From positions 1-64,000 of the forward strand of contig CAXIWS010000852.1 of assembly GCA_964036195.1 (NCBI GenBank): a DNA stretch of 64,000 nucleotides, given 5' to 3'. The translations under genes were made by a program, and so were the position numbers. Below, one piece after another: positions 44,901 through 55,107 of the stretch (positions within the stretch are counted from its first letter, which is position 1; each line of letters begins with the position of its first letter). This DNA comes from Sphaerolaimus hirsutus (taxonomy: Eukaryota > Nematoda > Chromadorea > Monhysterida > Sphaerolaimidae). Under the pieces are notes generated by a model, which searched no databases, was not told the DNA's origin, and worked only from the letters and a program-made list of their open reading frames with translations.

Positions 44901-47900
44901 CCTCACATGAGATGTGATCACCCAAGAGTAGTGCGCGCAGCACGTTTTAAAATTTTAGGTATAAAAATGCTAACGCGAGCCTCTGGGGAGGCTGTGGATT
45001 CTGAAAGGGGATGTTCTCAGCATCGCAACGGTATAAAATATTGCTGTTACATCTCCTTAGTTCCGGCCTCACATGAGATGCAATCACCCAAGAGTAGTGC
45101 ATGCAGCAGGTTTTGAAATCTTAGGTATAAAATCGTGATGGTGAACCTTCTTGAGAGTGGTAGATTCTGAAAGAGAATTTTCTCAGCTTTCCAATGGTAT
45201 AGACCACAGCATTTAGTTTTCCCTGGCTCCGACCTCACATTTGATGCTATCGACCCTTGATTAGGCCACACAGCACGTTTTGAAATCTTAGGTATAAAAA
45301 TGCTAACGCGAGCCTCTGGGGAGGCTGTGGATTCTGAAAGGGGATGTTCTCAGCTTTGCAACAGTATAAAATATAGCCATTACATCTCCTTAGTTCCGGC
45401 CTCACATGAGATGTGATCACCCAAGAGTAGTGCGCACAGCATGTTTTGAAATCTTAGGTATAAATATGCTAACGCGAGCTTCTGGGGAGGCTGTGGATTC
45501 TGAAAGAGGATGTTCTCAGCTACGCAACGGTATAAAATATAGCCGTTACGTCTCCTTAGTTCTGGCCTCACATGAGATGTGATCACCCAAAAGTAGTGCG
45601 CGCAGCACATTTTGAAATTTTAGGTATAAAAATGCTAACGCGAGCTTCTGGGGAGGCTGTGGATTCTGAAAGGGGATGTTCTCAACATCGCAACGGTATA
45701 AAATATTGCCGTTACGTCTCCTTAGTTCCAGCCTCACATGCGATGCGATCACCCAAGAGTAGTGCGCACAACATGTTTTGAAATCTTAGGTATAAAAATG
45801 CTAACGCGAGCCTCTGGGGAAGCTGTGGATTCTGAAAGGGGATGTTCTCAGCTTCGCAACAGTATAAAATATAGCCGTTACGTCTCCTTAGTTCCGGCCT
45901 CACATGAGATGTGATCACCCAAGAGTAGTGCGCGCAGCATGTTTTGAAATCTTAGGTATAAATATGCTAACGCGAGCTTCTGGGGAGGCTGTGGATTCTG
46001 AAAGAGGATGTTCTCAGCTACGCAACGGTATAAAATATAGCCGTTACGTCTTCTTAGTTCCGGCCTCACATGAGATGTGATCACCCAAGAGTAGTGCGCG
46101 CAGCACGTTTTGAAATCTTAGGTATAAATATGCTAACGCGAGCTTCTGGGGAGGCTGTGGATTCTGAAAGAGGATGTTCTCAGCTACGCAACGGTATAAA
46201 ATATAGCTGTTACGTCTCCTTAGTTCTGGCCTCACATGAGATGTGATCACCCAAGAGTAGTGCGCGCAGCACGTTTTAAAATTTTAGGTATAAAAATGCT
46301 AACGCGAGCCTCTGGGGAGGCTGTGGATTCTGAAAGGGGATGTTCTCAGCATCGCAACGGTATAAAATATTGCTGTTACGTCTCCTTAGTTCCGGCCTCA
46401 CATGAGATGCAATCACCCAAGAGTAGTGCATGCAGCAGGTTTTGAAATCTTAGGTATAAAATCGTGATGGTGAACCTTCTTGAGAGTGGTAGATTCTGAA
46501 AGAGAATTTTCTCAGCTTTCCAATGGTATAGACCACAGCATTTAGTTTTCCCTGGCTCCGACCTCACATTTGATGCTATCGACCCTTGATTAGGCCACAC
46601 AGCACGTTTTGAAATCTTAGGTATAAAAATGCTAACGCGAGCCTCTGGGGAGGCTGTGGATTCTGAAATGGGATGTTCTCAACATCGCAACGGTATAAAA
46701 TATTGCCGTTACGTCTCCTTAGTTCCGGCCTCACATGCGATGCGATCACCCAAGAGTAGTGCGCACAACATGTTTTGAAATCTTAGGTATAAAAATGCTA
46801 ACGCGAGCCTCTGGGGAAGCTGTGGATTCTGAAAGGGGATGTTCTCAGCTTCGCAACAGTATAAAATATAGCCGTTACGTCTCCTTAGTTCCGGCTCACA
46901 TGAGATGTGATCACCCAAGAGTAGTGCGCGCAGCATGTTTTGAAATCTTAGGTATAAATATGCTAACGCGAGCTTCTGGGGAGGCTGTGGATTCTGAAAG
47001 AGGATGTTCTCAGCTACGCAACGGTATAAAATATAGCCGTTACGTCTTCTTAGTTCCAGCCTCACATGAGATGTGATCACCCAAGAGTAGTGCGCGCAGC
47101 ACGTTTTGAAATCTTAGGTATAAAAATGCATATGCGAGCCTCTGGGGAGGCTGTGGATTCTGAAAGGGGATGTTCTCAGCATCGCAACGGTATAAAATAT
47201 TGCCGTTACGTCTCCTTAGTTCCGGCCTCACATGAGATGCAATCACCCAAGAGTAGTGCATGCAGCACGTTTTGAAATCTTAGGTATAAAAATGCTAACG
47301 CAAGCCTCTGGGGAGGCTGTGGATTCTGAAAGGGGATGTTCTCAGCTACGCAACGGTATAAAATATAGCCGTTACGTCTCCTTAGTTCCGGCCTCACATG
47401 AGATGTGATCACCCAAGAGTAGTGCGCGCAGCATGTTTTGAAATCTTAGGTATAAATATGCTAACGCGAGATTCTGGGGAGGCTGTGGATTCTGAAAGAG
47501 GATGTTCTCAGCTACGCAACGGTATAAAATATAGCCGTTACGTCTCCTTAGTTCTGGCCTCACATGAGATGTGATCACCCAAGAGTAGTGCACGCAGCAC
47601 GTTTTGAAATCTTAGGTATAAAATCGTGACAGTGAACCTCCTTGAGAGTGGTAGAATCTGAAAGAGAATTTTCTCAGCTTTCCAATGGTATAGACCACAG
47701 CATTTAGTTTTTCCTGGTTCCGACCTCACATGTGATGCTATCGACCCTCGATTAGGCCACACAGCACGTTTTGAATACTTAGGTATAAAAATGCTAACGC
47801 GAGCCTCTGGGGAGGCTGTGGATACTGAAAGGGGATGTTCTCAGCTTCGCAACGGTATAAAATATAGCCGTTATATCTCCTTAGTTCCAGCCTCACATGA

Positions 47901-50430
47901 GATGCAATCACCCAAGAGTAGTGCATGCAGCACGTTTTGAAATCTTAGGTATAAAATCGTGACCGTGAACCTTCTTGAGAGTGGTAGATTCTGAAAGAGA
48001 ATTTTCTCAGCTTTCCAATGGTATAGACCACATCATTTAGTTTTTCCTGGTTCCGACCTCACATGTGATGCTATCGACCCTCGATTAGGCCACACAGCAC
48101 GTTTTAAAATCTTAGGTATAAAAATGCTAACGCGAGCCTCTGGGGAGGCTGTGGATTCTCAAAGGGGATGTTCTCAGCATCGCAACGGTATAAAATATTG
48201 CCGTTACGTCTCCTTAGTTCCGGCCCCACATGAGATGTGATCACCCAAGAGATGTGCGCACAGCATGTTTTGAAATCTTAGGTATAAATATGCTAATGCG
48301 AGCTTCTGGGGAGGCTGTGGATTCTGAAAGAGGATGTTCTCAGCTACGCAACGGTATAAAATATAGCCATTACGTCTCCTTAGTTCTGGCCTCACATGAG
48401 ATGTGATCACCCAAAAGTAGTGCGCGCAGCACATTTTGAAATCTTAGGTATAAAAATGCTAACGCGAGCCTCTGGGGAAGCTGTGGATTCTGAAAGGGGA
48501 TGTTCTCAGCTTCGCAACAGTATAAAATATAGCCGTTACGTCTCCTTAGTTCCGGCCTCACATGAGATGTGATCACCCAAGAGTAGTGCGCGCAGCATGT
48601 TTTGAAATCTTAGGTATAAATATGCTAACGCGAGCTTCTGGGGAGGCTGTGGATTCTGAAAGAGGATGTTCTCAGCTACGCAACGGTATAAAATATAGCC
48701 GTTACGTCTTCTTAGTTCCGGCCTCACATGAGATGTGATCACCCAAGAGTAGTGCGCGCAGCACGTTTTGAAATCTTAGGTATAAAAATGCATATGCGAG
48801 CCTCTGGGGAGGCTGTGGATTCTGAAAGGGGATGTTCTCAGCATCGCAACGGTATAAAATATTGCCGTTACGTCTCCTTAGTTCCGGCCTCACATGAGAT
48901 GCAATCACCCAAGAGTAGTGCATGCAGCACGTTTTGAAATCTTAGGTATAAAAATGCTAACGCAAGCCTCTGGGGAGGCTGTGGATTCTGAAAGGGGATG
49001 TTCTCAGCTACGCAACGGTATAAAATATAGCCGTTACGTCTCCTTAGTTCCGGCCTCACATGAGATGTGATCACCCAAGAGTAGTGCGCGCAGCATGTTT
49101 TGAAATCTTAGGTATAAATATGCTAACGCGAGATTCTGGGGAGGCTGTGGATTCTGAAAGAGGATGTTCTCAGCTACGCAACGGTAAGGCTGTGGATACT
49201 GAAAGGGGATGTTCTCAGCTTCGCAACGGTATAAAATATAGCCGTTATATCTCCTTAGTTCCAGCCTCACATGAGATGCAATCACCCAAGAGTAGTGCAT
49301 GCGGCACGTTTTGAAATCTTAGGTATAAAATCGTGACCGTGAACCTTCTTGAGAGTGGTAGATTCTGAAAGAGAATTTTCTCAGCTTTCCAATGGTATAG
49401 ACCACAGCATTTAGTTTTTCCTGGTTCCGACCTCACATGTGATGCTATCGACCCTCGATTAGGCCACACAGCACGTTTTAAAATCTTAGGTATAAAAATG
49501 CTAACGCGAGCCTCTGGGGAGGCTGTGGATTCTGAAAGGGGATGTTCTCAGCATCGCAACGGTATAAAATATTGCCGTTACGTCTCCTTAGTTCCGGCCC
49601 CACATGAGATGTGATCACCCAAGAGATGTGCGCACAGCATGTTTTGAAATCTTAGGTATAAATATGCTAATGCGAGCTTCTGGGGAGGCTGTGGATTCTG
49701 AAAGAGGATGTTCTCAGCTACGCAACGGTATAAAATATAGCCATTACGTCTCCTTAGTTCTGGCCTCACATGAGATGCAATTACCCAAGAGTAGTGCATG
49801 CAGCACGTTTTGAAATCTTAGGTATAAAAATGCTAACGCGAGCCTCTGGGGAGGCTGTGGATTCTGAAAGGGGATGTTCTCAGCATCGCAACGGTATAAA
49901 ATATTGCCGTTATGTCTCCTTAGTTCCGGCCTCACATGAGATGCAATCACCCAAGAGTAGTGCATGCAGCACGTTTTGAAATCTTAGGTATAAAATCGTG
50001 ATGGTGAACCTTCTTGAGAGTGGTAGATTCTGAAAGAGAATTTTCTCAGCTTTCCAATGGTATAGACCACAGCATTTAGTTTTTCCTGGTTCCGACCTCA
50101 CATGCGATGCGATCACCCAAGAGTAGTGCGCACAACACGTTTTGAAATCTTAGGTATAAAAATGCTAACGCGAGCCTCTGGGGAGGCTGTGGATTCTGAA
50201 AGGGGATGTTCTCAGCTTCACAACAGTATAAAATATAGCTGTTATGTCTCCTTAGTTCCGGCCTCACATGAGATGTGATCACCCAAGAGTAGTGCGCGCA
50301 GCATGTTTTGAAATCTTAGGTATAAATATGCTAACGCGAGCTTCTGGGGAGGCTGTGGATTCTGAAAGAGGATGTTCTCAGCTACGCAACGGTATAAAAT
50401 ATAGCCATTACGTCTCCTTAGTTTTGGCCT
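41941..50430 (-). repeat. 166-bp satellite array, inverted block
   Basis: About 51 monomers, now reading CATGTTTTGAAATCTTAGGT on the + strand, the inverse of the left blocks. The monomer step is 166 bp with little variation. Type B monomers (GTGAACCTTCTTGAGAGTGG) recur among type A monomers at set intervals, giving higher-order repeats of 831 bp (5 monomers, about 42.06-43.9 kb), 1329 bp (8 monomers, about 43.7-46.4 kb) and 1662 bp (10 monomers, about 47.0-49.2 kb). Each monomer has an open stretch of about 70 codons on one or both strands. Because 166 is not a multiple of 3 these shift frame each unit and are not taken as genes. Confidence 0.95.
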
Positions 50431-50616
50431 CAGTCTTGATGCGATCACCTCATGTCACCATTCCATGCTAAAATGCTCAATTTTGCTATATATAAGAGGA
50501 AACAGAAAAAATGATATATCATTTTTTTATCAGTGTTATACAAGCAACACTTTAAGAAAATAAATTTTTTTTTGATGTGTCCAACTTTTGGCTACTGACT
50601 CGTAGACTGACTCATA

Positions 50617-51363
50617 TAGAGAAGAGAGCGATTATGAAGGTGAAACGTGGCAAAATGGAGCAAATTTTAGCGATTTTGAGCAATAATTGGGGATGGGAAA
50701 GATGGCTCAAAGTACAATACGCAACCGGTAACTTGGAAGTGGTCCAACTTGCATACGGGACTCGATCCGTGGTCACTGGTGAGCTTCGCATGGCCGTTTT
50801 TCTCTACTCTGTGCGTCAGTATAGTCATTGCGAATTAAAAAAAAACATTTTGTCCATGTGGTAGGTTCAGTCATACATGCATTTCAGTAGGTTACTTTAT
50901 GTGTTGGTGGTATATTTAGATAACTTTAAAAAAGATTATCAATTACATTACATAATAATTAAAAAAGGAACACGTCAAATCAAATTCATTTCTTGGGGTA
51001 CAACTGCAAAACACCATACTTTTGCATGGTCAACAACATAAATTACAACCTTTATATTCAGGAATGGCAAGTATCATTTTTGTACCAAAATATTCAGTTG
51101 GCACAAACATCAGCAACAACAAATAGATAGTTATCTGTGTATAAATAGAACATTCATAAATATTTCTTATCACAAACATGTGCAGACAGGCCAACATATA
51201 AAAAATGACATAATATTGGAATGTTCTGGAGTGGGGGAAGTTGTAGTTAGGTGTGTGAAACGAGCATGAGAAGGTATTAAAAGATTTCTGCACTTTGTCA
51301 ATCACAGCAAAAAAATGTGTTATTGATGTAATAAATACATACCGGTGCTGTAATACTAATGAT
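50617..51363. other. Unique sequence, no gene seen
   Basis: AT-rich, non-repetitive DNA. A 95-codon open stretch at 50577-50864 overlaps the inverted-repeat border and shows no recognisable domain. I see no element or RNA gene. Confidence 0.45.
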
Positions 51364-51537
51364 TACTGATGGAAAGGCACCGGGGCACCGAAGGGCACCA
51401 GCACCGGTGCTGGTGTGGTGCGGTGCCATTTTTTTGTCGGTACCCAAAGTGCCAGGTGCCCTTTCTGAGGAGTGAGGACTGGCAGAGGTGTTGGTGCGGT
51501 GCGGTGCCATATTTTACCGGTGCCTTTTCCATCACTA
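51364..51537. mobile_element. hAT-type non-autonomous element, GGTGCC subfamily, short copy
   Basis: The ends are TACTGATGGAAAGGCACCGG (left) and TAGTGATGGAAAAGGCACCG (right, inverse strand). The 8-bp flanks CTAATGAT (51356-51363) and GTAATGAC (51538-51545) match at six positions, a decayed duplication. The interior is GGTGCC/GGCACC-rich. This is a deleted relative of the 937-bp element at 22351. Confidence 0.75.
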
Positions 51538-51603
51538 GTAATGACTATTTTGAAACATTGGATAAATTTTGTGTATTTTATTCACTTAAAGTTTAAAGAA
51601 TTA

Positions 51604-51683
51604 ACCGTATTTCCTCGAAATACCCCCAGGTGTGTATTTTTTCAGAATGAGAATTTTGAGGGGGTATATCGAGGAAATACGGT
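51604..51683. repeat. 80-bp inverted-repeat element with ACCGTATTTCC ends
   Basis: ACCGTATTTCCTCGAAATAC on the left pairs with GTATATCGAGGAAATACGGT on the right, with a short loop between. The end sequence resembles that of the larger element at 56874-57360 (ACCGTATTTCTTCCAATAG), so the two may share a mobilising enzyme. No target duplication is certain. Confidence 0.6.
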
Positions 51684-52175
51684 ATCTTGAGCATGGCCAT
51701 GGAGTAAAATTTTGAGCTGCGGTGAGCTACATTCACATTTCTGGTCTTTTTGTCAAAACACATATTTAATAAAATACACAATCTGGTACCATAGAACACC
51801 CTGTCAAGGTTTCTGTCAATTGACACAAATTCCAACCTCAAAGTAATCTGTCATAGGTAAAATATGAACTTTCAAGCATCAATCATAAGGAAAATGAAAA
51901 ACACCAGTAAATGTGGTAAACAATTTTATCAACAATAACTATATAAATTTGCATGAAACTGCCTCTCACAGAGGAAACTCGATGGCAATTTTGCAAGTGA
52001 ACAAGTGACACTAAAAGATGTAAGTGTTAGGTAATCTGACAAGAAACCTTAAAGTGACAAGTATTACTATTAGGCTTTGCTAGTTTACTTATTAGTTGGT
52101 TCACCATCTACAGTTTGACTTCAAACTAATCTTTTTTTGTGACTTGATCAATGGACATCACATGCAGAATTGCCA
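51684..52175. other. Unique AT-rich sequence
   Basis: Nothing supportable is seen: no open frame of note, no inverted or tandem repeat. Confidence 0.4.
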
Positions 52176-52731
52176 CCAAGGGCCACTCACATACCCTGTA
52201 AAATGTCTAATGAAATGCAAAGTTTCAAAAGTCATGAAAAAAGCCATGCAAAAAGTCAAACAAATAGTAAAAAAATAAATGAAAATTGGACACTTCACAT
52301 GACTTTTGACTAGTGATGGAAAAGCGCCATGGCGCTGGCGCCTGGCGCTAGCGCCAAAGCAAAAAGCGCCATTGCGCTTTTGGCGCTTGGCACTATTTTG
52401 CTGTGGCGCCATTGGTGCCTGGCGCTGAGGTTCGGAAAAGCGCCATGGCGCTTTTGGCACTTGGCGCTATTTTTGCCTGTCGCCAGGAACAAAATGCGTG
52501 GGGCTGGCGCTTGGCGCTAGCACCAAAGCAAAAAGCGCCATGACGCTTCTGACGCTTGCCGCCAATTTGCTCTGGCGCCATTGGCGCTTGGCGCTGGGGT
52601 TCGAAAAAGCGTCATGGCGCTTTTGGCGCTTGGCGCCAAAGTCCTGGCGCTTTTTCCATCACTACTTTTGACAGTTTGCGTGACATTTGACATCTTACTA
52701 AAATTTGACAGGGTCCGTGAATGGCACCTGG
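52176..52731. mobile_element. CCTGTAAA-family fold-back element interrupted by a hAT
   Basis: The left end CCAAGGGCCACTCACATACC is followed by CTGTAAAATGTC. The right end is the inverse, TTTGACAGGGTCCGTGAATG followed by GCACCTGG. The hAT at 52311-52664 sits in the middle with its duplication CTTTTGAC. Without the hAT the host element is about 190 bp, close to the copies at 52889 and 58639. Confidence 0.75.
52311..52664. mobile_element. hAT-type non-autonomous element, GGCGCC subfamily, complete
   Basis: This 354-bp element has ends TAGTGATGGAAAAGCGCC (left) and the inverse at right (GGCGCTTTTTCCATCACTA). It has a perfect 8-bp duplication CTTTTGAC at 52303-52310 and 52665-52672. The interior is largely GGCGC/GCGCC units able to form hairpins. 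It serves as the reference for truncated copies at 22339, 60696, 60993 and 62036. It has no coding capacity. Confidence 0.92.
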
Positions 52732-52888
52732 TAGAATGCGGGACTGACCACAGTCTATTTGAATCTTAGAGGACATTCAGCAGCTAAAATGGAGATTTAT
52801 CGCAGAAAAGCCACTTCAAGCATTTCAGAATGGTCAATACGGTGAATAATCAAAATAGCAATTGGTTCCCCATCGCACACCATAATCT

Positions 52889-53063
52889 CCTGGGGGCACT
52901 CCCAGACACTGTAAAATGCCCTGTAAAATGTCAAATGTCATGCAAAGTGTCAACAGTGATGGAAAATGCCCTGGAAAATTTTACAGGGCATTTTCCATGA
53001 TTTTAGACACTTGACATTTGACATTTTACAGGGCATTTTACAGGGTCTGGGAATGGCACCTGG
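52889..53063. mobile_element. CCTGTAAA-family fold-back element
   Basis: The left end CCTGGGGGCACTCCCAGACA pairs with the right end TGGGAATGGCACCTGG read in reverse. Next inward, CTGTAAAATG, CCCTGTAAAATGTC and the ATGGAAAATGCCCTG/CAGGGCATTTTCCAT pair continue the hairpin. The element is almost a perfect palindrome of 175 bp. Confidence 0.75.
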
Positions 53064-53373
53064 TCACAAGTGTTCAATAGCCATAAACTGACGTCTTCCT
53101 TGCACTCGTAATCGATCACACAAGGCGCCACTGTGATTCCACGCGACGACAAAGTGTCTGCGTTTTTTGTACTTTGTTTTGCTTTGATTGCGTGGATTGT
53201 TGAACAAGTTGTGAAAATATGTTTGTTTTCTGTGAAAAGTATGAATAGGTACTCCGAAATCAATTGAATACGTTACTTTTCCTCCAAAAAGTACTTTGCT
53301 CATCAGTTTACCAGAGTTGTTAAAAGTACCGACATTTTTATCAACGTGTATGTAACTAAAGTAGGTATATTTT

Positions 53374-53624
53374 CACAGCGATTCAGCAACATTATGACAT
53401 GTAGTGCCAACAGCGAAACAACGTGTTGTTTCGCTGTTGTCCCGATGTGTCATAATGTTGTTTCAATGCTGGGTTTGTGCGCGTCACAATAAAAGCATGC
53501 ATTAACATACTGTGGGACAATGTTGTCCCAACGCTGAAAATTTTGTCAGAACGTTGTTTTCAAGTTGGAGGAAATGTTGTACCCACGTTGGCACTACATG
53601 TCATAACGTTGATGAATCGCTGTG
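53374..53624. mobile_element. 251-bp inverted-repeat element nested in hAT
   Basis: CACAGCGATTCAGCAACATT...GACATGTAGTGCCAAC on the left is mirrored by GTTGGCACTACATGTC...GATGAATCGCTGTG on the right. The middle repeats GTTGT/ACAAC motifs in both orientations (CAGCGAAACAACGTGTTGTT). The flanks are T-runs, so a target duplication cannot be judged. Confidence 0.7.
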
Positions 53625-53685
53625 TTTTTACTCACCCCCTGAGTATAGAAAACGTAAAGAATTTTTTTTTACTTTTACACATGAG

Positions 53686-54187
53686 TAGGGTGTCAAAAAA
53701 GTTTTTTTACGGAAAATACTAAATGGAAACGGAAATTTTTTTGCACTTTCAGCGGCAAAAACTTTTCAGCGTCCGGAAAACGGAAAACAAAGCGGAAACG
53801 GAAAAATGAAATTTGCACGGAAAGGGAAAAATCGCTGAAATTTTGATGAAGAATGGAAAAAAAAATTCACATAATTGAAAACCTGCATGCCTGTTTACCA
53901 GTTTGGTTGAAACAGTAAACATACAATTGAGCCAGAAAAAGGGAATATGAGGCGGAAAGACAGAAAATTGAGCCGAAAAACAGAAAAAGGCAGAAAAACT
54001 GAAAATTTAGATGGAAAATGGAAAAAGGTGGAAAAACTGAAAATTGAGCTGGAAAATGGAAAATGAGCCGAAAAATGGAAACGGAAACGGAAAAACGTTA
54101 GTGACTGGAAAATGGAACGGAAAAGGGAAAAAAATCCAGCGGTCAGAAAACGGAACGGAAAACGGAAAATGTAAATTTGACACCCTA
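53686..54187. mobile_element. hAT-type element with TAGGGTGTCAAA ends, nested
   Basis: The ends are TAGGGTGTCAAA and TTTGACACCCTA. The 8-bp flanks CACATGAG (53678-53685) and CTCATGAG (54188-54195) match at seven positions. G(G)GGTGTCAAA termini are common among hAT families. The interior is a degenerate tandem array of ACGGAAA/GGAAAACGGAAA units with no coding capacity. Confidence 0.8.
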
Positions 54188-54594
54188 CTCATGAGTAAAC
54201 ATGAGTAAAATACTTTTCCACCAGAAAACGTGGAACTGAGTGTTTTGTATGGAATTGAGCCCCAATTTTAACTTAAAATCACTAATTTTTGTACATTTTT
54301 GACCGTTTTAATCTTCAAATTAACAATTAACCTTCAATTTTAACCTTCAATTTTCAGTTATTTTGGCAATTCTTTCCTATTTTTTGCTTCTTTGTCCTTT
54401 TTCCCCATCTATGCCTTGAAAAAGCCTATAACAAAGCTTATCTGAAATACGTTTTCTGTACTCGAGTACTTTCAAAAAAGTATATGTAAAAGCGAGTCCA
54501 GGTACTTTTTTCAAAGTAAATGTAAACGTATTTACTCATTACTCGAGATTATGTAAATACTTTTTGAGTATACGTCTTAACAACTACAGTTTAC

Positions 54595-55107
54595 GCGTAC
54601 ATTTTCAAAGTGTTTGAGTGAAGACAAAAAAATTCATTTTAGATCAAAAGTACTTTTGCATTTTTGATAGTAAAAATTTGAAAAATACCTATCTTTATTG
54701 TTTTCTGAGTGTGTAGTGTTTTGCGTTATTATTCTGTATTTTTGAACGTTTTCCTGTGTAATAAAATGCTGCACATTTAACAACTTTCAATTCAAAAAAA
54801 TTCATTCGCCCACCAACCAGCCCTAGTCTGAAATTCGCCATAGTATCCTTCCGGTATTGAAAATTGTACGTCGATGTTGCACAGCGCACTGCCTGCGCAG
54901 AAGAAAACTGTGCACGGCGAGCACTATTTATGGGCTAGAACCCCATGCACACCTTTACCGGCCGGTGCACAAGTAGCAATATCTGGTGCCAATGTAGACA
55001 TGGTGCTTAGGTACGGCCCCGTACTTGAGCACTGGGTCCTCATGGGCACTGCAGGTGCTCAATATGGGGGTTGGAGGGGGTTACCCCCTGCAGCTATTTA
55101 CACCCCC
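54595..55107. other. Sequence between elements, no gene seen
   Basis: AT-rich up to about 54850, then higher in G+C with an open stretch of 79 codons (54874-55113) that runs into the next element and matches nothing I recognise. Not called as a gene. Confidence 0.4.

Larger units (their letters stand above)
23812..50616. other. Terminal-inverted-repeat unit enclosing the whole 166-bp satellite region
   Basis: The left border reads TATATGAGTCAGTCTACGAG and onward (23810 onward). The right border is its inverse, ending at 50618. Over about 30 bp only one base differs, and weaker similarity continues through a TTGGACAC stretch and an A-run. If the outermost TA is a target duplication (23810-23811 and 50617-50618), the unit spans 23812-50616 and would resemble a Tc1/mariner-like element, but this is inferred. 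Everything between is satellite in two opposite orientations plus the BEL insertion. No transposase frame is present. Confidence 0.6.
53312..54586. mobile_element. hAT-type element with CAGAGTTGTTAAAAG ends, carrying two nested elements
   Basis: The left end CAGAGTTGTTAAAAGTACCG and the right end CGTCTTAACAACTA are inverse. A perfect 8-bp duplication CAGTTTAC lies at 53304-53311 and 54587-54594. The copy at 57635-58134 shares both ends and internal segments (ACGTAAACGTATTTAC, ATTACTCGAG). Two inserts raise the length to 1275 bp: an inverted-repeat element at 53374-53624 and another hAT at 53686-54187. No transposase frame is present. Confidence 0.88.

Noticed and set aside
42056-50448. Long series of similar 68-76-codon open stretches on both strands in the 166-bp satellite, which could look like a gene family.
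   Set aside because: They follow the satellite period, overlap by ~41 bp, change frame with each monomer and occur on both strands; they are a by-product of few stop codons in the monomer.
51604-51683. piggyBac-type TTAA target duplication for the 80-bp hairpin.
   Set aside because: TTAA is present on the left only; the right flank reads TATC, so the duplication is not supported.
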